A stretch of DNA of 64,000 nucleotides from Aphrocallistes beatrix. Lineage: Eukaryota; Porifera; Hexactinellida; Sceptrulophora; Aphrocallistidae. Both the position numbers and the translations under genes were made by a program. Positions 1-10,915 of this stretch are shown piece after piece (position 1 is the first letter of the stretch; each line of letters opens with the position of its first letter). The notes under the pieces are model-generated. The model was not told the origin of the DNA and did not search any database. It was given only the letters and a program-made list of their open reading frames with translations. Location: positions 2,293,550 through 2,357,549 of the forward strand of contig OY725493.1 in assembly GCA_963281255.1 (NCBI GenBank), read 5' to 3'.

Positions 1-75
1 GTAACCAAACCAATTTCTGTTTTAGAATTGAATGTGTAATTTAATGTGAATTGTTATTTTCAAACTCGAATAGAG

Positions 76-2513
76 ATGATCCGCCTGCTGAAGCTGAGAC
101 CTCTCTTCCTGTCTCACCACCTGACACCTCACTCACGCACGGTAGCCAGCCGTCCATTGGACAGTGAATGGCGTTCCCTGGCGGAGAAATCCCTGAAAGG
201 GGCGAGTCCTGACTCTCTCCTTTGGCACACCGCAGAGGGAATCACAATTAAGCCTATCTACACGTCTCAGGACAGAGAAGGGAAGGGAGGAGAAGGGGGA
301 GAGATCCCGGGAAAGTTCCCTTTCACCCGCGGTCCCTACCCCACCATGTACTCCCAGAGGCCCTGGACCATCCGTCAGTACGCAGGGTTCAGTACAGTCG
401 AGGACAGCAACAAGTTCTACAAGGAGAACCTGGCAGCAGGACAGCAAGGACTCAGTGTGGCATTCGACCTCCCGACACATCGCGGCTACGACTCAGACCA
501 CCCACGCGTGCTGGGGGATGTCGGGATGGCAGGAGTGGCGGTGGACAGTGTCGAGGACATGAAACAGCTGTTCGAAGGGATCCCTCTGGGGAAGGTGTCC
601 GTGTCGATGACGATGAACGGCGCTGTCCTCCCGGTCCTCGCCATGTACATCGTAGCGGCGGAGGAGCAGGGAGTCCGCCAGGACCAGCTGTCCGGCACCA
701 TCCAGAACGACATCCTGAAGGAGTTCATGGTCCGCAACACCTACATCTACCCCCCGGGCCCCTCCATGCGCATCATCGGGGACATTTTCTCCCACACCTC
801 CGAGAACATGCCCCGCTACAACTCCATCTCCATCTCGGGCTACCACATCCAGGAGGCAGGAGCGGACGCGGCGCTGGAGCTGGGACTGACACTGGCGGAC
901 GGACTCGAGTACTGCCGCACGGGAATCAAGGCGGGGATCGACATCGACAAGCTCGCCCCTCGCCTGTCCTTCTTCTTCGGGGTGGGCATGAACTTCTACA
1001 TGGAGATCGCCAAGCTGCGCGCTGCCCGTCGCGTCTGGGCTCAGCTGATGCGCGACACTTTCTCAGCCAAGGACCCTCGCTCCCTGACCCTCCGCACCCA
1101 CTGCCAGACCTCCGGGTGGTCCCTGACAGCGCAGGACCCGTACAACAATGTGGTGCGGACCTGCGTGGAGGCGATGGCGGCCGTGTTCGGCGGGACTCAG
1201 TCTCTGCACACGAACTCGTTCGACGAAGCTCTGGCGCTGCCGACGCCTTTCAGTGCGCGGATAGCGCGGAACACTCAGATCATCCTGCAGGAGGAGACCG
1301 GGATCCCGCGGGTGGCGGACCCGTGGGGCGGCTCCTACTTCATGGAGTCTCTGACGGACGAACTGGCCGCGCGCGCGGGAGAGATAGTCGGACGGTTCGA
1401 GAGGGAGGGGGGCATGGCCGCCGCGGTGGAGGCGGGCATTCCCAAACTGATGATTGAGAGAGCGGCCACGGAGAGACAAGCCCGCATCGACTCGGGACTC
1501 GAGGCGGTCGTGGGAGTGAACAAGCACCGGCCTGCGAGCGAGGAGGAACTCCGAGTTCTGCGCATCGACAACCAACTCGTCCGATCGGTCCAGCTGCAGA
1601 AGCTGGAGGGGCTGAGGGGGAGCAGGGACAGGGGGGGCGTGGAGGAGGCGCTGGGAGCACTGCAGAAGTGTGCTGAGTCCGGGGAAGGGAACCTGCTCGC
1701 TCTCTCCGTCGAGGCGGCCAGGGCGAGGTGCACCGTAGGGGAGATGTCGCTGTCCCTGGAGAGGGCTTGGGGGAGACACGTGGCGGAGACGAGTGTGGTG
1801 ACGGGGGCCTACAGCCACCAGTTCTCCGACGGAGAGGAGCTGCGCGCGGTCAGAGAGAGGGTGCGGGGCTTCTCTGAGACGGAGGGACGTAACCCCAGGA
1901 TTCTGGTCGCTAAGGTGGGGGAGGATGGACACGACAGAGGATACAAGGTAATGACCTAATAGTGCATTCCTGAATGTATTCACTGTCGTTAGGAATTGAA
2001 ATAGCCAACAATGACATGTGTGACTGGATACACGAGTTTGAGAAAAAAGAGGTTTGGTGAAGTACTTTGCTAAACCTCAATTTACTCCTACAAAGCAACC
2101 AAGAAGTGGAAATACTAAATTTTGTATCATTTCTCAATTTAGTATCATTCTAGGTGATCGCATCGGGGTTCACGGACCTAGGGTTCGACGTGGACGTGGG
2201 CCCCCTCTTCCAGACGCCGGAGGAGGTGGCTCAGCAAGCCATCGACTCGGACGTCCACGCGGTGGGAATCAGCTCCCTCTCAGCTGGACACCGAGTGCTG
2301 GTCCCGCGCATGATCGCGGAGCTGAGGAGACAGGGGAAGGGGGACGTGGTCGTTCTGTGCGGGGGTGTGATCCCTCCGCAGGACTACGAGGAGCTGCACC
2401 AGCAAGGTGTCAGTCTGGTGTTCGGACCGGGGACGCGAATTCCAGAGGCTGCTACCCGTATCCTGGACGTGTTAACTGGTGGGAAGAAAAAAGTGGATTC
2501 GAATCGATCTTGA
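76..2513 (+). CDS. MMUT: Methylmalonyl-CoA mutase, mitochondrial (2 exons)
   Basis: Adenosylcobalamin-dependent isomerase converting methylmalonyl-CoA to succinyl-CoA in the mitochondrial matrix. Exons are 76-1947 and 2154-2513, about 743 aa, close to the usual 750 aa of animal enzymes. The intron 1948-2153 is 206 bp with AAG|GTAATG donor and TTCTAG|GTG acceptor. The open frame runs back to a GTG at 46, but the ATG at 76 starts a basic, hydrophobic presequence ([12 protein letters not shown]) suited to mitochondrial import. The N-terminal half is the substrate-binding barrel ([23 protein letters not shown]). The C-terminal half is the B12 domain with the DxHxxG cobalt-ligand motif (DGHDRG) ending exon 1, directly before the intron, and a SLSAGH segment in exon 2. 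Vertebrate orthologues have many more exons. A TTTTAG at 20-25 could be the acceptor of a 5'UTR intron. Identity is very secure. Confidence 0.96.
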
Positions 2514-2613
2514 TTTTGTAATGTTTGCACTTCGAATTATTGTATTAATTCAATCCAGTCACTTTACGATATCTCATGATACTTCACGTCTGTCGAATAG
2601 CCTGAAAATAATC

Positions 2614-2853
2614 AAATTTGTCATTTTTTATGCATAATGATGACGTAATAACAGAGTGATGAGGCATCATTTTTTGATGATAGTTGATAATATGTGATAT
2701 ATTAATATACACATTCTATTAAAATTTCTGCCTTCTATCACACGGCTGAGTTATGGTCAAAAAACTGACTTAGTGGAGCCATTGCCAAAAAACTCCCACA
2801 TACCAAAAATCAGCTTCCTGGGTTTGGCAGTTTCTTCAATCAATTCGTTACAT
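2614..2853 (-). mobile_element. Partial copy of hairpin-ended repeat family H
   Basis: Reverse-strand, diverged piece of the family seen complete at 6072-6507 and 45721-47372. It keeps the end that reads CTGTAACGAATTGATTGAAG on the other strand and the CATCATTTTTTGATGATAG core. The GC-rich hairpin end is missing. Confidence 0.7.
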
Positions 2854-3167
2854 ATATTAATCGAATTTTAATAGTAAGGATTATTGTCCAAAGAAGATTT
2901 GAAGATATTCTTGTTATCTTGACGTGTTGTCCTAACCACAATGTTTCGTGGATTACTATAAGTATCATTAATAATGATAAAATTATCTAACAAACTTAAC
3001 TTGAAATAAATTTACTAAATTCGATTCCTAAAATGTCAAGGAAGAGGCCGCGTAAAATGAAAGTTTCCTGAATTTTGGTTTTTCGTTTCTAATGAAATAT
3101 AATATTCAAATTTCACAGTGTGTTATCTGTTTTAAAACATTGACCAACGAGTCTATGAATTTCAGTA

Positions 3168-3342
3168 CAGTCAGGGTCGCTTATTATGAACCACCAGGGG
3201 ACCAAAAGAACTGTTCACAATAGAGACTTCATATTAAGTGTTAAGTGAACTCTATTTATTACTAATCCTATGTAAGCTATAAAATTGGGGTCAGAACATT
3301 AGTTCATAATAAACAAATGTTCACAATAAGGGACCCTTCCTG
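3168..3342. mobile_element. MITE family M1, copy 1 (TA target, CAGTCAGGG ends)
   Basis: 175-bp element with inverted ends CAGTCAGGGTCGCTTATTAT and GGGACCCTTCCTG, flanked by TA on both sides as expected for a Tc1/mariner- or pogo-driven non-autonomous element. Four other copies lie at 9737, 13355, 35058 and 43112. Confidence 0.85.
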
Positions 3343-3660
3343 TATTTAATTATATAATTTTCTTAGGCACGCGTAAACTGTCTCCTCAATTCGGGGTAAT
3401 AGGGTTAGCAATGTTGGATAATGAGGTAATAACAGTAAAATGTTGGGGATCTCTGCTTTAGAGAGTGAGGCACGGAGACAAGAATTACAAATATCATAGA
3501 CTTATCAAGACGTTTATAACTTCTCTCCAAGTTCAGTGGAAAGATCTTTTGATACAGCTAACTTCATCGAATATCTACGGGAGCGCGATATCGACAATGA
3601 TCGGTGATACGGATTATCTCTGTAGCTGTATCCTGAATGTAATAATATACAAGTATATTA

Positions 3661-4428
3661 CTTAGAGCATTCAAAAAGTTCTCATCCCATATCTGTATCT
3701 CAAATGAAGTGAAAATAGGATGTTTTCGATTTATCCATTGTATTCCTTAGGGGATCAGCTTTCAATTTGTATATTGGTTTATTTTAAGAGGACAATTATT
3801 GTGGTTCTTACATTATATTTTTGTGCATCGGTTTAGGGTAGTGTCGAAAAGTTGGAATCTTCCCATTGAAAATGGCTTAAAACTAAATTTGGAGAATAAA
3901 AGTTGTTAAAATCGTAGAATAAGGTCATTAAAAGGTTATTTAAATAATTAAGAACCAATGTGAAAAAGTAAACGGGAAGTGTTCAATAGTATTGCTCGTA
4001 ATGAAAAAATATCATGCCATTTTTAGTGGATTTTTGGCCAATTTTCGACACTTAAAAAGTGGGACAAAAGTGGTAGTAGTAAACCACTTCAAAACACATT
4101 ATTCCCTCAGGCTAAACTAGAATACTTTAGAGAAGTCTGTGCTATTAGTTGATGCGTAGAATTCGATGGAGGGATCAGTTTTAATCTAAATTTGCTCAGA
4201 ATTGAAATATATCAAAGGGAACCCCAAAATCACGCTCAAAGGGACTACCTTAATCCGATACACAAAAATCTAATGTAGTAGGAACCACAATAATTGTACT
4301 TTCAAAATGAACCAAAATACAAATTGGAAGCTGATCCCCCAAGGAATACAATGACAAATTGAAAATATCCTATTTTCATTATCATTTGAGATACAGATAT
4401 GGGATGGGAATTTTTTGAATACCCTAAG
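3661..4428. mobile_element. Long inverted-repeat MITE family M2, copy 1
   Basis: 768-bp near-palindrome. The left arm (CTTAGAGCATTCAAAAAG, then GGGGATCAGCTTTCAATTTG) recurs inverted at the right end, and both sides are flanked by TA. Related copies are 22679-23387, 49847-50544 and the interrupted 60890-63653. It contains no coding sequence. Confidence 0.8.
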
Positions 4429-4611
4429 TAGAAATATTATATTTTAAAAGTTTCCAACTCCTTAATTAACTTAAGGATTTAAAATATTTTTACCAAAGTT
4501 GAAACCAATTGAACCGAATATAATTATTCATGAATAGTTCCTTAACCGAATACGAATACTTATATTCGGTTCCCAACCGAGTATTTGCCAAATTGTATTT
4601 GGTCTCTAACC

Positions 4612-4639
4612 CAGCGGTGGGCAACCTGGGGCCCGCGAG
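4612..4639. repeat. Solitary hAT-like terminal sequence
   Basis: CAGCGGTGGGCAACCTGGGG followed by CCCGCGAG resembles a common hAT-superfamily terminal inverted repeat. No matching partner end is evident nearby, so it is probably a remnant. Confidence 0.5.
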
Positions 4640-5855
4640 ACTAAATTTGATGCCCACAACTCCTTTCAAACACTATTATGGGGCCCGCGTGTTAGTGATT
4701 GTAATACAAAATGGGCCCGCCTAATTTTGGTGTGAAATTGATGCTGAATATCAATATATTTTCCATAATTATTATATAATGATTCAATTTATTTTACTTC
4801 GTTATTTGAATGTAATAATATATATTAATGGTAGAGATTCGAGGAATTCGCGTTTGGAAGGATCCCAAATCTCTGGATAGAAGCGCTCTATTGGTGTCCG
4901 CATCTTGCTAAGCAATCGTCTATAAGAACTTTTTGATAACTGCATCTTTGTCTCTGAGTTAGCTTCAATTGAGTAAGCAAATAAGTCCACTCAATGAGAC
5001 TCGTCGCTGATTAGGCCAGAAGCCAAGCCGAGTTTCCCATTGAGCGGAAGGAGGATAGAAATTAGGTGAACTTTGCACGATATCGAATATCTGGTTGATG
5101 CTCTGCTGCTGCTGTTGCGTCTCTCCTATATAAAATCTGTCCGCTTATTGGTAGTATTTGTGTCCATTGAATGTAAAATACTATTCGATTCATCAAACGA
5201 AGCACCAGAGTTAGGAGATATTGGAGACTCTAAATATGTTTCTTCATCTAAATTGGATTCTTCAGTAGTATCTTCATCATCAAAGGAACTCTCAAATTCA
5301 TTAGATAGCGGATATTCAGCTTGAGGTATGGTGTCCGGAGGGTGATAAGTTTCTTCGTCATCTGATAAGTTTTCTAGAAAAAAAGAAGACATTTAAATTT
5401 GTTAGTTTGAAATATATTCAATTATAGCAAGTTGACAAATTTTCAGGTCCGCAGATTTACCCAGTAGGCGCTTGCGGATATTAGAGAAACAATACGAACA
5501 ATACGGTTCTACACAAAAATCACACCTTAATAGCATTTAGAAATAGGGTTAAAACAGCTTAGAATCGCTAAAATTGTCCTTAGAATGACCTGTTGCGGAA
5601 TGATATGATGACTAATCGAAATTTTACCAACGGATATATGTACTTTGATACCATGTTTATATATGCTGGTAATACATTGGTAACGATTTTAGGCTAATCG
5701 TGTATTAATCCATTCGGCTACTACTTCATCCCTAGTCCATGATTTTCAGTCGCATTATTAGAGTAGGCTATGATTGATCATAGCATATGACACACTTTAA
5801 TTGTTGTTAACAATCAAATTATAGACTCAAAATAGCAGTATTCAATCATCCTTAC

Positions 5856-5902
<47 letters not shown>

Positions 5903-6071
5903 TGAGTTTGAGTTATTAGAACGCAATAGAAGTTTAATAATTAAGCAAAGAGATACAGTTATGCTTTCGGACTTATATTAGTCCTCATCAGAATGATTAT
6001 GGGTAGATTAGATATTTTTAAAATAAGGAGTGATTCCGATATAATGAGATCATAGGGGTGATATATATATA
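4640..6071. other. AT-rich intergenic region with TA microsatellite
   Basis: Apart from the short acidic frame, the only structure seen is an uninterrupted (TA)n tract at about 5860-5899, next to repeat sequence also found around 46.2 kb. No recognisable gene. Confidence 0.6.
5126..5392 (-). CDS. Short acidic open reading frame, possibly not a gene
   Basis: 88-aa ATG-initiated frame rich in Asp, Glu and Ser (LSDDEETYHPP, SFDDEDTTEESNLDEE). I do not recognise it. The acidic composition resembles the disordered N-terminus of some piggyBac-type transposases or of a nuclear protein, but no catalytic region follows. It could be a relic exon or chance; it is listed because biased composition in AT-rich DNA is unexpected. 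Confidence 0.2.
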   Translation of the reverse strand: MSSFFLENLSDDEETYHPPDTIPQAEYPLSNEFESSFDDEDTTEESNLDEETYLESPISPNSGASFDESNSILHSMDTNTTNKRTDFI

Positions 6072-6507
6072 TCTGTAACGAATTGATTGAAGAAACTGCC
6101 AGGCACAGAAAGCTGATTTTTGGCACGTGGGAGTCTTTTGGCTATGGCTCCAGTAAGTTCTGAGCTCAGAGCAAAATGTCGACTCATCATGGAATTATGA
6201 CGTCATTGTCACATTTTTAAAAGTTAAGCAACAGAGTTATTCCAGCATAACTCAGCCATTATAGGATATAGAAGGCTGAAATTTTAATAGAATGTGTATA
6301 TTAATATATCTCACATATGATACAACTATCATCAAAAAATGATTACTCAGCACTTTGCTATGACGTCATCAAAATTTTAAAAATTGACAAATTTGGTGAT
6401 TTTTTAATTTATAATTAACCAATGTCACCTCCAGGCGACCGAAGGGAGCCTCCGGCGGACACGAAGTGTCCGCCAGCCGCGCAGCGCAAGCAAGCGAAGC
6501 GCGCTTG
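6072..6507 (+). mobile_element. Hairpin-ended repeat family H, complete copy
   Basis: Begins TCTGTAACGAATTGATTGAA and ends in a GC-rich block containing a near-perfect stem (GGCGGACACGAAGTGTCCGCC region) followed by a second small hairpin ending GCGCGCTTG. It sits in TA-repeat DNA, has no long terminal inverted repeats and no coding. A 3' hairpin with an AT target is reminiscent of Helitron/Helentron derivatives, but the usual CTRR end is absent (CTTG here), so the class is open. Confidence 0.7.
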
Positions 6508-6671
6508 TTTATATGAAATCGAATCGAGTGAATGGCATTATAAAAGGCTGATAATTGATTGGTTCTCACATAAACCAATGAATTTCAATCACAAATAGTT
6601 CTTTTGATTGTATGCATAAGTCACTACTATTTTATTCCAATGTATTTGCATCATAAAATAATCGAAGTTGA

Positions 6672-6872
6672 TTGGTCAGCACATTTTGTCACCTATCTCG
6701 GCGAGGTGCGAACATTTCGCTTAGATCTTCGAACTTAATCCTAGATTCATCATTTGACACCTACATGCCAATTTTCGTATCTCTACGACTTTCTAATTCT
6801 TCAATCAATTCGGACAAACAAACAAACAAAAACAAAAAACAAAAAATCCTAGAGTTTTAATATATAAGATTC
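6672..6872 (+). repeat. Retroposon-like 3' tail with (CAAA)n
   Basis: Sequence ending in a GACAAACAAACAAACAAAAA-type run followed by AGAGTTTTAATATATAAGAT. The same tail type ends repeats at about 34880-34925 and 47390-47430. A SINE/LINE-like 3' end is the simplest reading; no tRNA-type promoter was found. Confidence 0.45.
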
Positions 6873-7463
6873 AGGCGAGAAAAGTAATGTACTAAAGTGT
6901 ATATCGTGTAAACGATAAACAAAATAATTTTAATCTCAAATTACGTTCTTAAGAACCGCTGCCTAAAATTTAGTGTCTCGCTTACTTGCGGACATTCTTT
7001 GTTCACTGGAAAAAGAGTACATTCCAACGGGATAGCTCACCCGAGCAATGATTTTGGACGATCAGTTATCACAATATTCTACTTATAATATTAGCGCTCA
7101 AGTCATCATCACCTGATCATGAAAATTTTTTATTAATACCTCTAGGTGTAAAAATTCTGATATTTTTGAGGATATATTTTGTGTCAAGATATATGATAAA
7201 CAATTCATTCGTTGAAAGTTTTCTTCCATCACTTTTCATAACAAGTTATAATTAAAACCCTCCGTTGCCCCTGGAATGTGTCACGTCATTCCCATTTTGG
7301 GCGGGGAAGCCATAAAAAGTATTTACTATAAATAGACAAAACCCCAAGCCATCCGGGGATAATTATATAATTATGATTCAAATATATTATCCTTATATGG
7401 ATATGATTATTTAATATATCAAGCTCAGTAATATTTGTGTAATATAAATTGGGATGGGAAACG
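6873..7463. other. Intergenic, nothing recognised
   Basis: AT-rich sequence; no gene, RNA or clear repeat boundary seen. Confidence 0.5.
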
Positions 7464-7786
7464 TGAATAAGACCGAAAGGAATAAGACCGAATGGAATAA
7501 GACCGAAAAATTATTCTGCACTGATTTCAGGCATTTTTGTTTAGAACAAATTGATTTTGAATGTGATTTCAGGTATTTTTGTTTAGAACAAATTGATTTT
7601 GAATATGACTGAAATAATTTATTGAAACATAAATTCCAGTTTTGACAATTCGGTCTTATTCCAGTTTTGACAATTCGGTCTTATTCCAGTTTTGACGATT
7701 CGGTCTTATTCCAGTCCTATTTTTTTTTCGGTCTTATTCCAGTTTGGGAAAAATCTATTTTCCTACCAAATATTCGGTCTTATTCA
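7464..7786. mobile_element. Small foldback element with GAATAAGACCGAA subrepeats
   Basis: Left end has three direct copies of GAATAAGACCGAA. The right end has several inverted copies (TTCGGTCTTATTCCAGTTTT) with about 25-bp spacing, terminating TATTCA against TGAATA on the left. An ATTGGGAT repeat at 7448-7455 and 7795-7802 could be a target duplication if the true ends lie a few bases further out. No coding. Confidence 0.65.
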
Positions 7787-7954
7787 GTCAACTCATTGGG
7801 ATCCATATAAATTATTTCTATATTAAATCTTTTGAAGATGTATTTGTTCCGGAGACATTTTGTTAAAAATACAATCAAATTTCAAATACAATTTATTTGA
7901 ACCTTATCAATATTATAATAACAGTTCCACCAGTAACGATTTAAACCTATGTTT

Positions 7955-8026
7955 GGGGGTATAGCTCAGTGGTAGAGCATTCGACTGCAGATCGAGAGGT
8001 CCTCGGTTCAAACCCGAGTGCCCCCT
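7955..8026 (+). tRNA. tRNA-Cys: tRNA-Cys (anticodon GCA)
   Basis: 72-nt intronless tRNA. The acceptor GGGGGTA pairs with TGCCCCC, the D arm is GCTC/GAGC, the anticodon stem TTCGA/TCGAG encloses loop CTGCAGA giving GCA, and the T arm is CTCGG-TTCAAAC-CCGAG. The discriminator base is T, the cysteine identity element in eukaryotes. Internal A and B boxes are present, and a TTTTT run at 8028-8032 is a Pol III terminator. No CCA is encoded, as expected for a nuclear gene. Confidence 0.96.
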
Positions 8027-8196
8027 CTTTTTGGCTCTATGGTAAAACTATACGTCGGATTATTCTGAGGTTCTATCCTGCCTTTGAAAAAACTGAGATT
8101 AAAATTTGTAGTCGAAATCATTTTTTGCTTCATCCTCCATTGCATGATGTTTTTCGGTGAACTTGTTAACAAGTCTTATCGGAAATTTTTGCTTCT

Positions 8197-8300
8197 GGCA
8201 TAGCCTACTCTAATACATATATTGGTATAATTATTGATAGTCCATCAACTAGCGCATCCATGGTACATCTAGTCAGGTCTTATATAGAGTAGGCTATGCC
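8197..8300. mobile_element. Short terminal-inverted-repeat element
   Basis: GGCATAGCCTACTCTAA at the left is mirrored by AGAGTAGGCTATGCC at the right around an AT-rich loop. It lies directly against a Tc1/mariner transposase relic. Confidence 0.5.
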
Positions 8301-8450
8301 TGATTTTACTTTTATGCAGGATGGCACTACTGCCCATACAACCAAAGCAACTTAGGAATGGCGCTCAGCCAGGTTCCCTCAGTTTGGGGAGAAAAGAGAG
8401 TGGCCATCTAACTCGCCTGACTTGAACCCAATTGAAAATCTCTTCATAAT
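8299..8450 (+). pseudogene. Tc1/mariner-type transposase fragment
   Basis: Translates to MQDGTTAHTTKAT, a stop, then EWPSNSPDLNPIENL, i.e. the second (DG) and third (SPDLNPIEN) parts of a DDE/DDD catalytic domain. The internal stop and the loss of the N-terminal and first catalytic region make it a relic. Its 3' side switches to a short segment (GGCTCAAGTTGGCAT) also seen in the MITE at 18532-18638, so it is chimeric. Confidence 0.8.
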
Positions 8451-8499
8451 GGCTCAAGTTGGCATTTATGCAAAGTAAAACCCCGAACTCAATTGTAAA

Positions 8500-9703
8500 G
8501 GATTTGTAAAGGAGGAAACAGGATTCTTAGGCGATATAAATAAAATACCAGAGTTAGAATTGACAATACTATATGGATCCATGAATCCTCATCTCCCGTT
8601 CCCTTCCCTTCCAATAGTGTGGAGGAGCTCCCCGAAGTTAGAGAATATCTTGATGACATGATCTTAGACTCTGAGTATTCACCAACGAGGATATTCTGTT
8701 CACAGTCCAGACAGAAGAACAAAGGATCACAACCAAACTTTCCTCTTCTCCCTGAGACACGTAGGAAGTAAGAGGTCCCTACTTCTGGAGTAGAAGTAGA
8801 TGCAGTTGGGACTCCCGTCTAGTACCTCCACCTTATCTGTCGTTAGTTTCACATCTTGAGGAGAAGATAGCGACCTATAACCATAATGCATTTGTTTAGA
8901 AACACTTGGTTAGAGAACATGGATACTCTGTCGTTACATGAGTCAGCTACAAACACGTCTCCATTCCAGTCCATACATAATCCTTTTGGATAAAACAGCC
9001 CTCCTTCATTCCCATAACCACCAGCTCTGTTGAGTAGCTGGCGGTTGTTCTTACAGAACTGGAATGGCCTGTGATTCCATCGTCTGTAACGAAGACGTGA
9101 TTATCAGTGACTAATATTCTCCAAGGTCTGGATAATAGTTCCTCTCTCAAGTGCAAAGTGAGATATGAACTTCCTTGGAAGGACAGTAGTACCTGTACGC
9201 AACTGTTCGCAGAATCCACTATATACACCTTGTCATTCACTTCGTCGAGTGATAACCCTGCACCATTAAGCTGCTTCTCACCTTTCCCTTCCATCCCAGC
9301 GGACCTCAGGATGGGTTGTTGCTTTTGAGAGTAATGCGGTGCTTCCAGCTGGACAACCTCCCCGAACTGCTCTATCTGGGATTGAAGGAGGGATGAATAG
9401 GGCGGGACAGGAGAAGAAAAGGTTGGGAAGTGGAGTGGGAACACACAACTGTTGCTTGGCCTGTTCATACATGAGCCCTGCTTGCTCAAAGTGGGGAGGC
9501 CAGTGTTGATTTTATTCAATTATTTCAGCTAGTAACTGTGATCGATTCAACTCTTCGATGACTACGAGAAGGTGTGTCACTACTCGGCAGAGAACGTCCC
9601 TCCTCTCGATCAGGGCATTCAATGTTCCCTCGATTCACGCGGCGATACGATCGAAATGCGCAATTGTGTCCTCAGGGACAATTTCCTGGATATTTGTTGC
9701 CAT
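8500..9703 (-). pseudogene. Decayed NHL-repeat (beta-propeller) protein gene
   Basis: Starting at an ATG at 9703, the reverse strand reads MATNIQEIVPEDTIAHFDR, a stop, then EGTLNALIERRDVL (coiled-coil-like). Beta-propeller blades of NHL type follow: GLSLDEVNDKVYIVDSANS, ILVTDNHVFVTDDGI, SCNDRVSMFSNQV and FFCLDCEQNILVGEYSESKI. Pieces lie in several frames with at least one internal stop (about 9636) and several frame shifts, so no intact product is possible. A 190-aa open stretch at 8947-9519 is the largest surviving part. The parent would be a cytosolic NHL protein of the TRIM-NHL-like type; its partner or substrate cannot be told. Confidence 0.7.
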
Positions 9704-9736
9704 TGCTTCAGTTTTGAATAGTTTGTGTTGAATATG

Positions 9737-9884
9737 CAGTCAGGGTCGCTTAATATGAACTAACCTCCTGGTCCCAATTTCATTTAAAAATAGGATTTGT
9801 ATTGAATCAAGCTTAATATGAAGTATCTCTATTATGAAAAATTTTTTTGGTCCCCTGGTGGTTCACAATAAGCGACCATGACTG
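9737..9884. mobile_element. MITE family M1, copy 2
   Basis: 148-bp element, CAGTCAGGGTCGCTTAATAT to AGCGACCATGACTG. Flanks are TG and TT instead of TA. It sits about 30 bp upstream of the NHL relic start codon. Confidence 0.8.
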
Positions 9885-10385
9885 TTTTATATTGTACTCG
9901 AACTAAGACCACATATATTATAATACCACTGTATGTCAAGGTTGCTATGGGAACTATTGTAAAGCTAGAGAATTTAATATTGGAAACGCAATTTGTTGTA
10001 AATATGTCATTTATTAAAAAGTCAGAGAACATGTTCCTATTCGTCCTTATAAAAGTATTTATACATGTTTGTAATATGTAATTACACGTGTAATTAGTAG
10101 TATATAAGAATGTGCATTTCGCCTACTCAATGAGATGCATTGTTACAGTATTTATGTGTTTGGAATATAGTCATTCTCCCCAATTTTCCAGTTCTTAATG
10201 GTCCACTGTTCTCTAATAGTCCGCCTGGGGGAACTTCGGATGGAAGATCGCGATCTCTTTTTAGCTCGATCATTTTCCGATTATTTTGGAAATTTGTCTT
10301 TCCACTTCACCTTCATTAACTTATTCTAATTCTTAATGCCGTTACAAATTTGAGTCTACTTCCAGCACTGAAAGACTATTACATA
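9885..10385. other. Intergenic, nothing recognised
   Basis: AT-rich; contains one ACACGTGTAATTA-like motif (about 10085) like the satellite unit at 58.9 kb, otherwise no feature seen. Confidence 0.5.
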
Positions 10386-10509
10386 CAGTAGCTAGTAGAA
10401 CGTCAGTTATCCGAACGTGATGGGACCAAAGAGGGTTCGGATAACTGAAGTTCGAAAAACTGGAGTTCAGATAAGTGACTTTCTACGAGTCGCCTGATTC
10501 TGTACAACG

Positions 10510-10670
10510 ATAATACCGGAATCTGTCCTACAACCAAACTGTTCGGAATCTGTCCTACGACTATTTCGAGTTCGGAATCTGTCCAACGCCTGAGTTCGGA
10601 ATCTGTCCTACGACTAAGTTCGGAATCTGTCCTACGACTATTTCGAGTTCGGAATCTGTCCTACGGTAAA
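10510..10670 (+). repeat. Subterminal tandem repeat TTCGGAATCTGTCCTACGAC
   Basis: About six direct copies of a 20-30-bp unit, some extended by TATTTCGAG. Two or three inverted copies occur at 13705-13762 at the other end of the composite element. Confidence 0.8.
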
Positions 10671-10915
10671 TTAGATTCCATTGAAATGTCTCTACATTGT
10701 GAGTTGTTCATTATTACAAATATCGGTCTTATGAAAAATTAAATTGTTGTTTCTTAACAACAATTTAGGTCTTCATTCAGAAATGAGTTTGTTGTTTGTT
10801 ATGATTCAGCAATTTCAATGCTAACCGCAATATAATTTCTACTTACACACACATGTGTATATATATATTACGTTGTATGTCATTTGTCAGTATTTTGAAT
10901 CATATTTGCTACTTT

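Noticed and set aside
46-75. Ten-residue N-terminal extension of MMUT from a GTG
   Set aside because: Nuclear genes initiate at ATG; the ATG at 76 begins a proper mitochondrial presequence.
1063-1983. 306-codon frame antisense to MMUT
   Set aside because: GC-rich coding DNA produces long antisense frames; composition is Arg/Pro/Leu-rich with no domain, and the sense strand is clearly MMUT.
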